DNA of 64,000 nucleotides. Source: Sternotherus odoratus. Taxonomy: Eukaryota > Chordata > Testudines > Kinosternidae. Both the position numbers and the translations under genes were made by a program. Below are positions 1 to 11,235 of the stretch, piece after piece. Under the pieces are notes generated by a model. The model saw nothing but the letters and a program-made list of their open reading frames with translations. It was not told the DNA's origin and searched no databases. The stretch is taken from the NCBI GenBank assembly GCA_032164245.1, contig JAVMKO010000006.1:1503001-1567000 (forward strand). Reading direction: 5' to 3'. The first letter of the stretch is position 1; each line of letters starts with the position of its first letter.

Positions 1-1980
1 AGGCCTTTAGCCTTTACTTACATTGCCTTCGCTTACTACATTACCTTCAACTAGCTTTCAAATCTGATAAAACTGTGAACGAATCCTAGCCCTCAAATTT
101 CCCATTGGTGGGAATCAAGGACAGCGGCCAGGCGAGATTTCTCTAGTTCCTCTGAGAGTGGAGAGTTGGAGACCATGAAGAACCCATATTCAGTTTCTTG
201 GTCTCCCACTGGCAATTTCTCAGATGTCTTCAACTGCCAACAAAGAGACTACGCTGTTCTATGTAGGACAGATTTTTCGGGTGCAGACAGGTTTTTTTAA
301 TAACTGTGAGCTTTTACTCACAATTTCTTCATTGCATAATGTCAAGTTTGGCAAATACTCTGCAGAGCTGAAAATGACCTTGTGACACAAAGAGAACCCT
401 TCACAGCCGCAACCTTTGTACATGCTTGGTTCTGGCATTGAAAAGTGACGACAAGAATGCCCTTAGCTTTCTGGTTGTGTCTGCTTTCAGTACCCGCAAA
501 AAGAGTGTATTTGTGACCTGCTTGGAGAGGCTTATACTTCAAAGGTGGACTTTCAGGAGTCTCTCTTCAGTGCCAAGGGGGCCTGGGAGGCTCTCCCTAC
601 ATTCATGGAAAGAGGGGCATTTGTGGGCTCGTTTGAAACCCCGGGACGTGATGGTTGTGTAGGTGCAAAGGAAGGGAGGGTGAAGGGGATTATCTTAGAA
701 CAGAGGAGTGGGAATGGCACAAGGAGGGGAGGGAGGAGAGGACAGAAAGGAGCAGAGAGTGAGATAGAAGAGATTGCAAGGTAGCAGGAGAAAGAGCCAA
801 CGAGGGTAGGAGGTGTGTCCAGAGTAAAAACTAGAGTGGGTATATCCTGCAGACCTCGTGACTGTCCATGGTGACTCACCTCAGGGCTGCATCTGCACCT
901 GCTAGCTGGAGTTTCTGACTTGGGGTGTCTCCTGTCCATAGGCTCCCTGGTTGTGGAAGGGGCCAGATGGGACCCGGTGCCTCCTGAGGGAGGGTTTTCA
1001 TCCCAGCACAGTTCTGGGTGTGGGGAGCTGGAAGGAGGGGTCACCCTGTCCAGCTTTCAGCTCCTCATGTCCCAGGAGATGCTGTTGAGGTCCCCTCTCT
1101 AGCTGCGTCTGCCTGTTTGACCCTGGGCTGCCTCCACCAGTCTTGTGTTAGTAGAAATGACGGCGCAAGGTGCAAGTTAAGAGTGGAAAGCCAGGCTCAC
1201 TGCATCTCCCGCACAGCACTAGGTAACGAGGATCAGAAGGGAACAGAAAGTGGCAGGGCCTTTGCCATTGTCAATACACAAGCACTACTGAGGGAGGCTA
1301 TTTCCCATGGGGAACATTGTAAAATGAAATCTCATTCCACGGAATTTCATAGACATTCAGGCTTAGCTGCCAAATCTCAGGATATGGCCAAACTTGGCTG
1401 GGACTAGCAGTGCCTTGACAAGGTGAACCAAGCCATCAGCATTAGCAGAGCAGTCAGCGTTTAAGCTGAATGATGGAGGGCGGGGAATCTGAAAAGCCCT
1501 TTACTGATACTTACAAGAATATTGAAAATAGAATGACAGTTCAGTAACATTTTCGTTTTCATACAATTCAGCTTGTTTCTACGCAGCATGTGAGCAAAAC
1601 TCTAGACAATGGAGAGACCAGTGCCTTCCACGAAAACTCGATCCCTTAACTGTAAGATTGCCAACATTTAACCTTGCCTCGTGTCTGAGGTGCTTTATAG
1701 AACTGGCCCAGTCACTGCTGCTTGTATTCAACAGGTGATTAAAGCAAGGGCGGTGTTCCCAGAATGCACCTGTGTAAAATGGCCAGGAGCTCTAGGTTCC
1801 AGCCATGCCAAGCTGCAGACTCCATGTCATGCTGGGCTTGTCACTTAGGCCCAGGTCTTTTAAGGTCTTTGGAGGCCATTTTTGAATGTGTTTAGGCATT
1901 GCCCGCTCAGCCTCCTAGACGTGGGCTCCTAATTCCCATAGTCCTTGCAACCCTGAGCAGAGCAATAGTTAAATTCTTTG
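1..1980. other. Non-coding stretch, no gene recognised
   Basis: I see no exon, RNA gene or recognisable young repeat here. A purine-rich (G+A) tract lies at about 661-790. Open frames on both strands (for example minus strand 553-1044) are composition-driven: the minus frame reads the complement of the purine tract as Pro/Ser/Leu-rich peptide with no known motif. It may hold very old repeat debris that cannot be recognised by eye. Confidence 0.6.
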
Positions 1981-2155
1981 AAATCTGGGCCTCAGTCCCC
2001 CATTATACCATGAGGATAATGAGGATAATTAATTAATAATACCTGCCTTCTCATCCTCTGTCTTCTCTGCTCAGCCTGTAGTTTCTTCGGGGCAGGGACT
2101 CTCTCTATCTACGTGGAGGTATGGATGTTCTATGTGTGGGGCCCTGATATCGGAT
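1981..2155 (+). repeat. MIR/CORE-SINE-like 3' part
   Basis: The order of words is typical of amniote MIR-type SINEs: a 'ctgggcctcag...' segment, then 'gaggataat' runs with A+T-rich TAAT repeats, then 'cggggcagggact' and 'ggggccctgat'. Similar 3' pieces occur in this window at 11405-11525 and 31722-31810, which supports a dispersed family. It is diverged and the limits are approximate. Non-coding. Confidence 0.5.
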
Positions 2156-2704
2156 GGGCCCACCGGATGCAATTGTAAAGTCACCTTTTGGGGCTGCTCA
2201 CAGATTCCTTGTGTGCCCAAACTCTTGACTGAGATCATGACAATTTTGCGTGTTCCATAAAAGGAGGCTGGCCCTTTGTCTATAAAATAAGTGTACATGT
2301 CAAACTGGGATGCATGCATGTTTAGGATGGGACTTTCCAAAGTGTTCAGAGTTAGCTGAACTAAAGTCAACTGGACCAACACACAGCGCTTTCCAAGATC
2401 CCACCTTTAACACCTGTGGTTCTTTGCAAGTGCCCAGCCTACAGTATTAGAGTGCTGGAACCATGCACTGTCTTCAAAGATCAGAGAGGTAGCCGTGTTA
2501 GTCTGGAATAGCAGAGGTAACAAAGTCCTGTGGCACCTTAAAGACTAACTAAAGTATTGAAGCATAAGCTTTCGTGGACTAATACCCACTTCGTCGGATG
2601 CAAGCAGTGGAAGTGTCCAGAGGCAGGTATAGAAAAGTAGGCAAGAACCAGGTAGGAGGTAACAAGGTTAGTCCAATTAGGCTGAACCAGCTTGTTATCT
2701 CCAA

Positions 2705-3181
2705 TCAGGGAGGGTGGGTTATTCTTCTAGCAGTTGAATAGGGGGTGTAAACTTGGAGAGAGGAGAAGCTATTTTTGTAATTAGCAAGCCATTGAAGGTC
2801 TTTGTTCAGTCCCAGATTGATTGTGTTAAATTTGCAAATGAATTGCAGCTCTGCAGTTTCCCTTTGCAGTCTGGACTTGAAGTTTTTTTGCTGCAGTATG
2901 GTGACTTTTAAATCTGTAATTGTGTGTCCAGGCAGGTTGAAGTGTTCTCCTACAGGTTTTTGTATATTGCCATTCCTAATATCTGATTTGTGTGCATTTA
3001 TCCTTTTTCGTAGGGACTGTCCAGTTTGGCTGATGTACATAGCAGAGGGACATTGGTGGCATATAATGGCATATATGACATTGGTTGATGTGCAGGTGAA
3101 TGATAAATAAAATACAGTACAGCCAAATGACTGTATATGACATTGGTTGGCATATAATGGCATATATGACATTGGTGGCAT
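2705..3181 (-). pseudogene. PLE GIY-YIG endonuclease domain remnant
   Basis: The 158-residue open frame is the C-terminal endonuclease part of a Penelope-like protein. Visible features are the 'NVIYAIIC' block (residues 34-41), a CxxC pair at 41/44, 'MYISQTGQSLRKRI' at 48-61 (matching the YIG region), 'AHKSDIRN' at 63-70, 'PVGEHF' at 76-81, and a basic/acidic tail ending near 'NLGLNKD'. In PLEs this domain nicks target DNA for target-primed reverse transcription. The frame has no N-terminal RT, and its first ~30 residues come from duplicated DNA, so it is a dead fragment. The assignment rests on motif order, not on a database search. Confidence 0.7.
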
Positions 3182-3253
3182 ATAATGACATATATGACAT
3201 TGGTTGATGTGCAGGTGAATGATAAATAAAATACAGTACAGCCAAATGACTGT
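3049..3253. repeat. 86-bp direct duplication with 33-bp spacer
   Basis: The segment 3049-3134 is repeated at 3168-3253 with one or two changes. It contains 'gacattggtggc' at its start and 'gccaaatgactgt' at its end. The 33-bp spacer (3135-3167) is itself a rearranged piece of the same words (catataatggcatatat). The duplication lies at the upstream end of the PLE remnant and breaks its reading frame. Confidence 0.85.
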
Positions 3254-3260
3254 TGCTGAT

Positions 3261-3604
3261 TGAGTCCATCAACATTTCATTTTTCTTTCAAGCTTTTTAA
3301 TTTTTAACTCCCTTTTAGTATAAATTTGCTAACATTTTGAAAAAGAAAAGAGTTTCCAATTGAAGAAATGCAGCTTTTCATTGAGAATATGTTGGAACGG
3401 GCCATTTAGACATTTGTGTTTCCAATTTTTTTGTGAAAATCAACACCTCTCAGTTTTAGTTTTAACAAATCAGTATTTCGCTACGAAAAAGTGCTTAAAA
3501 ATTCCCAACTAGCTTGAATAGAGAGATTTAGCCAGGTTCATAAAAATGTAATTGAAATTGCCATATATGGTTACCTGCTCACAAAAACACCCTGGGATGC
3601 AGCG
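3261..3604. other. A+T-rich non-coding stretch
   Basis: There is no gene. The sequence is A+T-rich with many homopolymer runs of 4-7 T or A. Its resemblance to the A+T-rich edges of the 5220-5620 block is loose, so no family is assigned. Confidence 0.4.
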
Positions 3605-4156
3605 GTTTAAGGTGAAGCTTAATAAGGAGAGATTAATAAGACTAGGACTTTTCAGCTTGGAAAGGAGGTGGCTAAGGGGAGATATAATAGAGGTTTGTAA
3701 AATAATGACTGGTGTAGAGAAAGTAGATAAGGAAGTGGTGTTTACTATTTCTCATAACACAAGAACTAGGAGTCACCAGATGAAATTAATAGGCAGCAAG
3801 TTTAAAACAAATAAAAGGAAGTATTTTTTCACACAGTATTTTTTCACCTGTGGAACTCCTTGCCAGAGGATGTTGTGAAGGCCAAGACCATAACAGGGTT
3901 AAAAAAAGATCTGGATGAGTTCATGAAGGATAGTTCCATCAATGGCTATTAGCCAGGATGGGTAAGGATGGTATCCTTACCGTAGCCTCTGTTTGCCAGA
4001 AGTTGCAAATGAGTGACAGGGGTTGGATCATTTGATGATTCCCTGTTCTGTTCATTCCCTCTGGGGCACCTGCCACTGGCCACTGTCAGAAAACAGGACA
4101 CTGGACTAGGTGAACCTTTGGGCTGACCCAGTAGGACCATTCTTATGCTCTTATGA
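3605..4156 (+). mobile_element. CR1 LINE, 3' end
   Basis: The first part translates to the end of CR1 ORF2: residues such as '[31 protein letters not shown]' are read through about 3612-3711 in the plus frame starting at 3552. The familiar CR1 3' tail follows, with 'ctggatgagttcatg' and 'aatggctattagccagg', and it ends in the short terminal repeat 'tcttatgctcttatg'. It is 5'-truncated, as is usual for CR1. The ORF2 remnant is broken at about 3880. Confidence 0.85.
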
Positions 4157-5219
4157 GCACCGTACGATCCATGTGGTCACAGGTTCTCTGGACCTGGACA
4201 GCCCTAGCCACAGCTCCTCTAGGTCTGGTCATCTCTGCCTCTCCCTATAGTCTGTCCTGTGAACCCCAGCTTGCTTTAAGTGATGGAGCCGTCTGAGTCC
4301 TCCTGTCAAGGGACCCTCGTCACCTACACTGGCAGCAATAATATTTGACCCAGAAATATTTTTCACCTTAAGTAAACGCTGGCTTTTGAGTTGGTTTGAT
4401 CATACAGTGCAAGTTCAGGATCTTGTTCAGGAATGATCATTTCCATATAGCATTTATTACATGCAGAGGCCAAATCCTGCTCTCATTGCCAAATGCAGTG
4501 GGGTATCATTAACATAATTCTGGGCGGGCTTTGTGAGAAATCTCCAAAAAGGACTTCCAGGGCCACCGCCAAATGGATCCTACCATGTGCTCAACGCTAC
4601 CACTACAGCATGTGGCTTTGTGCCCAGTTGAGAGAGGCCTGCAGAAGTCACAGGCAGCAGTGCAGGTCAGGCGTTGTGGAAGTGTGTGACCAATAGTGGC
4701 TGTGCTTTCAATGTCAAGGTTAACAATGAAGAGTACCTGGCTAGGCACAAGGCGACTCAAGGGACATCAGCTAGGCCTGCCTAGTGCCGACGGGAAAGGA
4801 AGAGAGAAATATCCTCATCAGAGTTCCTATGACTCTGACAGACCCCAGTAACATCAGAACCAAGATGAACATTATTTCTTACAGGGAGGCTGGGGTGAAG
4901 GAACTGCCGGGGCAACTGTATAATGAGGGAAGAGGAGGAGAGCGTGGGGGGGATGAAGATTCCCTTCTGGCCTTGACAACACAACTTACTGCGTAACGAT
5001 GTCAAGACTGTAGATTATGGGACAATGCCAGACGGGTGCATCATAAATGCAAGGAGCATCGGACAGGGGGCAAGGACAAGCTCTAAGAAGTTATTTCAGA
5101 ATTGGCTCAAACAGGTACATGCAGTCTGAGTGGTGCATCTTTGGGGGGGAAATGAATGAAACAAACTGAATTTACCAGCAAGAACTGGCCAGAAAATAGG
5201 GGCTGGGTGGGGAGAGAGA
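4157..5219. other. Non-coding stretch
   Basis: No gene is recognised. Short open frames on both strands around 4493-5005 overlap each other and show no domain or splice pattern. No clear repeat boundary was seen. Confidence 0.45.
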
Positions 5220-5620
5220 GTTGAAACAGACCTTTACATTTTTGACAGAAATGTTCAACTTTTCAGTTAAATATTTTGGCTAAAAACTGAAATATTTTGA
5301 TTCAAAATGGCACTCCACTGCCTCCTGGGAGTTGTAATTCAAGGCTCAGTTCTATGTCTGGACTGCATCTCCCAAGATGCATCCCACTTGGTGAGTCCTT
5401 AGCCATGGTGCATCGTGGGAGAAATAGTCTGGTCAGGGAGCCCAGCCAACAGGGTAGAATGGGCGCATAGGGTACCACAACTCTCCAGAGGTGGCCCAGC
5501 TTCATTTTTAACAGAAACATTTCAGGTTTTGGACCCTGTTTTTCTATTTTCAATTGTTCGATGAAACATTTTCTGAAGGACGACACTGTTCGTGAAAAAA
5601 ATCATGCTGTCAAAAACCCA
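5220..5620. repeat. Unclassified repeat-like block
   Basis: Two A+T-rich borders (about 5235-5310 and 5505-5600), rich in 'gaaaatttt/aaaattttc'-type words, enclose a middle with 'tgggagttgtaattc', 'ctcccaagatgcatcc' and 'gtgcatcgtgggag'. The last two words are partly complementary, which suggests internal inverted structure. Such blocks are familiar in turtle-type genomes, but I cannot name the family or fix the ends. Confidence 0.3.
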
Positions 5621-7660
5621 ATAGGAAATTGTCACCAGCCGTTACCAGTTACTGCAATTCCAAGTTCGGACAGCCTGATTTTACTGAGGTGACTGTGGAT
5701 CAAAACATGCTTAAGGGAATGCAGGCCGAGGGCTGGTCTTCTGCACAGGTTGCATTTCACTCGCCGGGAGCTGAAATTCCCATAGCTCGGAGATCAGCTT
5801 TGTTAGTTATCAAGCAACACAAATTCAGTTTGGGTCCAGTATGGAAAGAACAGCACTCAATTTATTTTTCTGTACTTCCTTCAAAAACAGATCAAAGGCA
5901 TGATAGCAAAAATCTTTATTACTAGCTTTGTGAAAAGCAGAGTTGGACACTGACACATGCCTGATAAATAGCCTGGCCAGGCTGTGACAACAGTTAACCA
6001 ATCTCATAACTATTTTCCAGCAGTCTGGCCTCTAACACTTTCTTAAATTCCAGTATTTCTGTATCCTAGGTATTCATTTCCAACTCCTGCAAAGCCGAAG
6101 CTGCCCGAGTTGTATATATCCCATCATTCCAACCCATCTGCTGCTACTCCACTAGAGAAAAATGCTGCTTTTTAATCTGACAGACCATAAATGAAGCAGT
6201 TATGTGTCAAATAGCATCTTATGACAAACTCACCAGATGAAAGACTTATTTCTTTTGCCTGTGGTTTCTCCACATCTTTTTCTCAATTATTTCTGACATT
6301 TTGCCCATTAAATTATGAGGAAGTTCTTCAGAGGAAAGGAAGTGATATCTTGTTCCCCTCAAGAGCACTGTGTGAATGTAATCCAATGAACATTAGACAG
6401 AAAAAGAGCTTACTCTGCAAAAGTAACGTAAAACGGAGTGAAGATTAGTGGCTCTATTATACTGCTAAGGAAGGGGAATGACGACTCTTTGTCCAAGTTT
6501 ATTTGGTTATGCTATAGTATGTGTTCCAAGAAATGACTACCACGTCAGTACTCCACTGACCACATCTTCCACAGGTTGCAGGTGCAGGAAGTGTGAATGG
6601 ATCTTTGGGGTTTGGGGTTTTCTCTCTTTTTTTTTTAAAGACTCTCACCTCCATCCTCTTGTAAATGAGTCAAATTCTGCCATCTTGACACAGTCAGGGG
6701 GAGGTTTGCTTGAGGAAGGACAGCAGAACTGGCAGTCGGGGGAGAGAGAAGGGAGAGAGCATGGAATGGAAGAGGAGTAGAGTCACCTGGCGAAGCCAAG
6801 CACTGTAGGTGTTACAAACACAACCACCGGGAGGTTCTAGCAGCTGGGAGATTCTGAAGAATCCTCACCCGTGAAGCTCTTGAAAGAGAGACTCTTCCTT
6901 GGGCTGGCCAAATGGAACAAAGGAAACCGTCGACATGCACAGACATGCCAACTGCCTGAAAGAAAACTTCTCATCGGGGATTCCCAGCGGTAGTCACAAG
7001 TGTTCCCAGGGGCCCCACAAGTGAGGGGGGGCGGGTGATATTTCATAGCAGTACTCCAAAGAGTTAAAAACAACCCCCAGCCAGGAGCATGTAAGAGCAT
7101 TGTACACACGGCAGCTGGCGTGTTTCTCAGCCAAACGAAAGGAGTAAAGTTGTACTCGGAGTGCTCCAACAGTGAAATCTCCCCAGGGCCAAACACGCCC
7201 GCTCGCCCCGGTGCATCACTTAAGCCTCCTACTAAGGGTTCAGTGGTACCCAGATCCTGGTGCCAGCTCTCCCCGGTGCAGAGCATCTCTCCCCATCCAG
7301 CAGAGCTGGAGCACGTCAGTGCATTGTGAAGGGCAGCCCGGGCACTGCCCCAAGGAATGCAGATGCTTTCCACAGACAGGCGCCTCTCGGTTAAAAAATC
7401 TCCCCTGCACTTTGCCACTTCCTTATTACCCAACTCTTTTCTCTTAACAGAGCATTTCCTGTCCTGCTCTCGCTTAGGGCTACCCAGGTTCTTAGAACGG
7501 GGTGAAGGAGTTCAACAGATCTTCCTGCTCCAGCTCCATCAGCCACGGTCCTCTGATGTCAGGGAAGCCGGCATTCAAGGTCCTGGAACAGATGTGCCAG
7601 ATAGCGTGAGCCTTGTCTAGGGCCCCCAAGACCTGGGAGTAGGTCTCTCACTCTGTTTTC
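5621..7660. other. Non-coding stretch
   Basis: No gene is recognised. The 198-codon minus-strand frame at 6837-7433 starts inside ordinary sequence, has no motif and is overlapped by three plus-strand frames, so I read it as chance. A T-run lies at about 6628-6637. Confidence 0.5.
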
Positions 7661-8255
7661 TGTTGGGGCATGTAAGGGTTAAGTAAAAACCTGGGTAATA
7701 GGGAGGAAAGGCACAGCCGGGCACTGTCTCCCCTCCATAGACAGAGTTGCCAGACTCCCCACCCCCACCCCCAACCCCCCGCTTGCTAAGGATAGATAAG
7801 CGTTGTAGCTGCATGAGGAATGTACTTGTCCGAGGGATAACACGTCCACACCCAGGGGGTATCGTCCCCTTCCCTTCCTTTCCCAGACACATAAACGAGC
7901 TCATGGGCCCTTTCTCCCAGCCCCGTGCACTGCTGATTAAGGGAACTTGTGGCTACAATTACTGCAAATAAATGTATCTTCAAGGTACAAATGTCGGTAT
8001 GATATGCTTAATGCTGTAAAGAGAGGGGGATAATTATATTCAGGATATATCTGTTAATATTCATTATGTGAGCATTCATATTACTAAATACGGGTTTTGG
8101 GGTGTTGTAGTAAATGTGGATATTTACCTAGTAACTTAAAAAATGTTAGAACTACCTCAGAGCTTAATCGACAATTGGGTCGAGGGGAGCAAGTAGGGCA
8201 ATAAAGAAGCCCGTGTACTCAATGCGCCTCTGGGTCCTTTTTCTCATCTCTAACA
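7661..8255 (+). repeat. Dispersed repeat copy 1, possible solo LTR
   Basis: This block is clearly homologous to 17427-18100 in the same orientation. Shared words in order are 'tgtaagggtta', 'agggaggaaaggcacag', 'gcccctttctc', 'aaatgtatcttcaa'-like, 'gataattatattca', 'aatattcatt', 'gttttgg(g)ggtgttgta', 'gacaattgggtc', 'aggggagcaagta' and 'gcaataaa'. It starts with tgttgggg and can be ended at ctaaca, giving TG...CA ends. A polyadenylation-like AATAAA near the 3' end also suits an LTR. Flanking 5-mers (ttttc/tcttc) match imperfectly. Confidence 0.55.
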
Positions 8256-9046
8256 TCTTCCCCCGCTGTGGGCTGCTGCAGGCAGGTAGAAGATGAGTGA
8301 AAAGAATAATCGTCTCTGGCTGCTGAAACGGAGAGACGTGAGAAAATGATGCTCTCTTACCAGGATGCCTCCTTATCTGTACTTCCTGGGATAACCCATC
8401 ACTTGCCCACCAGGTCCCCTCCCCCAGCAAGCCCTCTCCTTCCTGTTGTCTTCCTCAGGAGATGGCTAAGCAGACCCCTTCCCCATCCACAATAATATTT
8501 GTTTCTGGGGGTGACTGGTGGGCCCACTCCCTCAGTCTGGGGCAGCACAATCCTCCAGTCAATGATTCCTTCCATGGGTCATGCTGCTCCCATGCTTTAT
8601 TAGCTGAAATACTCCAACTTCTGTCTGAGAGCGCACCTGGAATTGGTCAAACCTCCATCCTCCCGAGATCCTTCCATTCTCTGTTCGGACAGTATTACCT
8701 TTGGTCTAATCTTCATCACCATTCTTTAGAAAATGTTTTGTGGGTAAGAAATGCCAGGTTTGCAATTAATACTTCATATTCCCCCCCAATTGTTTGCATC
8801 CATTCTATGCAGTGAATGACGTGGAGGGCCTGTGGGGAAAAATAGTTTGTGATTGTGTTGTTGGTAAAGGCTATCACAATGCATGCACACTGAACATCTT
8901 TCCCCATTCAGCAGATGCTCTCACACCCGTGCTCCAAAGAATAAATCTAGAGTGTGCTCCAAGATGATGCAGATGTCTACACGGTGCAAGGCAGTTATGG
9001 AGTCCCCGTTCTCTTGTACAGAACAGAGATTAAGCAGATCTTGGGC
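8256..9046. other. Non-coding stretch
   Basis: No gene or named repeat is recognised. The plus frame at 8462-8815 lacks any domain, splice context or codon bias that would set it apart from its shadow frames. Confidence 0.45.
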
Positions 9047-9135
9047 AGAGACAAGATGGGTGAGGTGGTATCTTCTATTGAACCAACTTCTGTTGGTGAG
9101 AAACAAGCTTCCAAGTCACACACAGCTTTTCAGAT
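9047..9135 (+). repeat. Short interspersed repeat (SINE-like), plus
   Basis: It carries 'gacaagatgggtgaggt', 'ggtatcttctattgaacc', 'aacttctgttggtgag' and 'aaacaagctt'. The same words occur in reverse complement at 60479-60597. The word order is that of a repeat common in turtle and crocodilian genomes. Class (SINE or another short retroelement) is uncertain and no target duplication was fixed. Confidence 0.55.
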
Positions 9136-10094
9136 TTTGGACAGATCCACCATGTTTCCATTCTAGTATCAGATCCTTCTCCTTTGGTGATGGAGCAGGA
9201 GCCTTTAGAAACCTGTTCCTCTGATCCTGGCCTATTAAAGCCCCACTTGATTTTCACTTTTGAAATCGTTGCTTTATATTTTGTAATTAAATGCCTTGTG
9301 AATGTGAGAGGAAGGAAAAATATGACTGTACATTTTATGGGTGTTTTGTGTGAAAAAAAAAGGGAAGAGCTATTCTAAAGCAATGCTGTGGCTCTTATTT
9401 CCCTCTCAGTTCTGCATGGTGACACTGTTTTTTTGCTTAATAACTTATAGCTATTAGGTTCTGCTTTCACACAGCTAGCAGTGGCAGTATTGTAAACCAG
9501 TCCTGCAGGTAGGCATTGAGTCTCCACGGTTTACTTTCTTGTGTGGAGCTCAGGGGAAAAAATTAGACATCTGAAAACTGCAGAAAGAATTGGGTCAATC
9601 CTGTCAAGTTGGGATAAAAAAGCAACCGCCTCCCAAGTAAATACATTGACTATGTGCTTCTTGTGCCGCAGGGCATCTGGAAACGTGCACTGTACTGATG
9701 TCACAGCCACAATCATTTAAAACAAAATAATCCACAGTGCATTCTCCTGCCAGCTTCCGGCTCAGTGCTCTGCACGCAGGTGCAGGTCACGATCTGTCAC
9801 CCTTCAAGTGGCAACAGAGGCTCCCTGTTTTAACTCAGTGGTAATTTTCTGAAACTATCCCTAGGGGCTTTCTAGGCATGGGGGCTGCACAAAGGTGAAC
9901 TATTTGTCATGTGTGGAAAGTTTGGGCAAAAACAATTCAGCTCTTTCTGCATCTGAGCAGAGCAGGACTGAGGGAAACACACACACACTCCCTAGGTATG
10001 TGATTCTTGTGACTTTTTTTGAAGAAAAGCTTCACCGATTAAGGTGACATTGTCAAAGGCCTCCAAGGGACTTGCAAGTGAAAGTTTCACTGAC
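9136..10094. other. Non-coding stretch
   Basis: I see no gene or named repeat. A short (CA)n run lies at about 9979-9989. The region is otherwise of mixed composition. Confidence 0.45.
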
Positions 10095-10245
10095 AGTCTA
10101 TATAAGCCCAGTTCCCTCAGCCTCACCTCATAAGTCATTTGCCCAAGCCCCCTAATCCTTTACCTTAGACTCTCTCCAGTTTGTCCGTATCCTTCCTGTA
10201 GTGTGGGGGGAGGGGAGTGGAAACAGGAGACACAGTACTCCAGAT

Positions 10246-10408
10246 TCAGAGAGGTAGCCGTGTTAGTCTGGAATAGCAGAGGTAACAAAGTCCTGTGGCA
10301 CCTTAAAGACTAACTATAAAGTTTTGAAGCATAAGCTTTCGTGGGCTAATACCCACTTCGTCGGATGCAAGCAGTGGAAGTGTCCAGAGGCAGGTATAGA
10401 AAAAAAAC
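10246..10408 (-). mobile_element. PLE 3' fragment inserted in CR1, 13-bp TSD
   Basis: The 163-bp insert is flanked by the perfect direct repeat cagtactccagat (10233-10245 and 10409-10421). Removing the insert and one repeat restores a normal CR1 sequence, so both boundaries are exact. On the minus strand it begins with a T-run and 'ctatacctgcctctgg', passes through the hammerhead-like block, and ends in 'ggctacctctctg'. It is 5'-truncated with the family's fixed 3' end, as expected for target-primed insertion. Confidence 0.9.
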
Positions 10409-10421
10409 CAGTACTCCAGAT

Positions 10422-11216
10422 GTGGCCTCAGCAGTGCCAAATAGAGGTGAATAATGACTTCCCTCGATCTGCTGGCCATGCTCCTACTAATGCATCCCAA
10501 AATGCCATTAGCCTTCTTGGCAACAAGGGCACACTGCTGTCTCGTATCCAGCTTCTCATCCACTGTAACCCCTAGGTCCTTTTCTGCAAAACTGCTGCCT
10601 AGCCATTTGGTCCCTAGTCTGTAGCAGGGCATGGGATTCTTCCGTCCTAAGTGCAGGACTTTGCACTTGTCCTTGTTGAAACTCATCAGATTTCTTTTGG
10701 TCCAATCCTCTAATTTGTCTAGGTCCCTCTGTATCCTATCCCTACCCTTCAGTGTATCTACCACTCCTCCCAGTTTAGTGTCATCTGCAAACTTGCTGAG
10801 AGTGCAGTCCACACCATCCCCCAGATCATTAATGAAGATATTGAACAAAACCGGTCCCAGGAACAACCCCTCAGGCATTCCACTTGATACTGGCTGCCAA
10901 CTAGACATTGAGCCATTGATCACTGTCCGATGATCTACTCAGCTTTCTACCCACCTTATAGGCCATTCATCCAATCCATACTTTTTTTGAACTTGCTGGC
11001 AAGAATTCTGTAGGAGATTGTATCAAAAGCTTTGCTAAAGTCGAGATCTATCACATCCACTGCTTCCCCCATATCCACAGAGCCAGTTATCTCATCATTG
11101 AAGGCAATCAGGTTTGTCAGGCATGACTTGCCCTTGGTGAATCCATGTTCACTGTTCTTGATCACCCTTCTCTCCTCCAAGTGCTTCAAAATGGTTTCCT
11201 TGAGGACCTGCTCCAT
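10422..11216 (-). pseudogene. CR1 ORF2 reverse transcriptase remnant
   Basis: The upstream frame (11216-10956) contains '[17 protein letters not shown]' and '[13 protein letters not shown]' (the RT block with the first catalytic Asp). The downstream frame (10923-10422) contains '[12 protein letters not shown]' and '[13 protein letters not shown]', the (F/Y)xDD catalytic box. '[14 protein letters not shown]' and '[13 protein letters not shown]' follow. The enzyme would copy CR1 RNA at a nicked target. A frame change and substitutions between the two frames, plus the PLE insertion that cuts the downstream frame at residue 'LEYW', make it non-functional. Confidence 0.9.
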
Positions 11217-11235
11217 GATGTTTCCAGATGTTCAT

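Larger units (their letters stand above)
2480..3260 (-). mobile_element. Penelope-like element (PLE), 5'-truncated copy
   Basis: Read on the minus strand, this piece has a GIY-YIG endonuclease coding region (about 3181-2760). It is followed by a 3' untranslated part and ends at 2485 in the same terminal sequence (…ggctacctctctg) seen in the other PLE fragments of this window. Because the short repeat and the endonuclease frame are joined in one copy, the short dispersed fragments elsewhere can be assigned to this PLE family rather than to a tRNA-derived SINE. The reverse transcriptase part is missing. An internal tandem duplication disturbs the upstream end, and no target duplication was found. 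Confidence 0.7.
10095..11235 (-). mobile_element. CR1 LINE, RT to 3' part, interrupted
   Basis: Minus-strand translation gives CR1 ORF2: an RT N-part from 11216, the RT catalytic region near 10800, and the region downstream of RT to about 10420. After a PLE insertion it continues to about 10130. The normal CR1 3' terminal repeat is missing, so the 3' end is lost or too diverged to see. Stops and a frame change between 10956 and 10923 show it is dead. Confidence 0.85.

Noticed and set aside
553..1044. 163-codon open frame on minus
   Set aside because: Reads the complement of a G+A-rich tract; no domain.
3049..3253. CRISPR-like or satellite array
   Set aside because: Only two copies with one spacer, inside a eukaryotic retroelement.
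6837..7433. 198-codon open frame on minus
   Set aside because: No motif, no splice context, overlapped by plus-strand frames; expected by chance in 64 kb.
10246..10408. tRNA-derived SINE
   Set aside because: First impression from the dispersed short copies. No A/B boxes were found, and the 2480-3260 copy joins the same sequence to a GIY-YIG endonuclease frame, so PLE is the better call.
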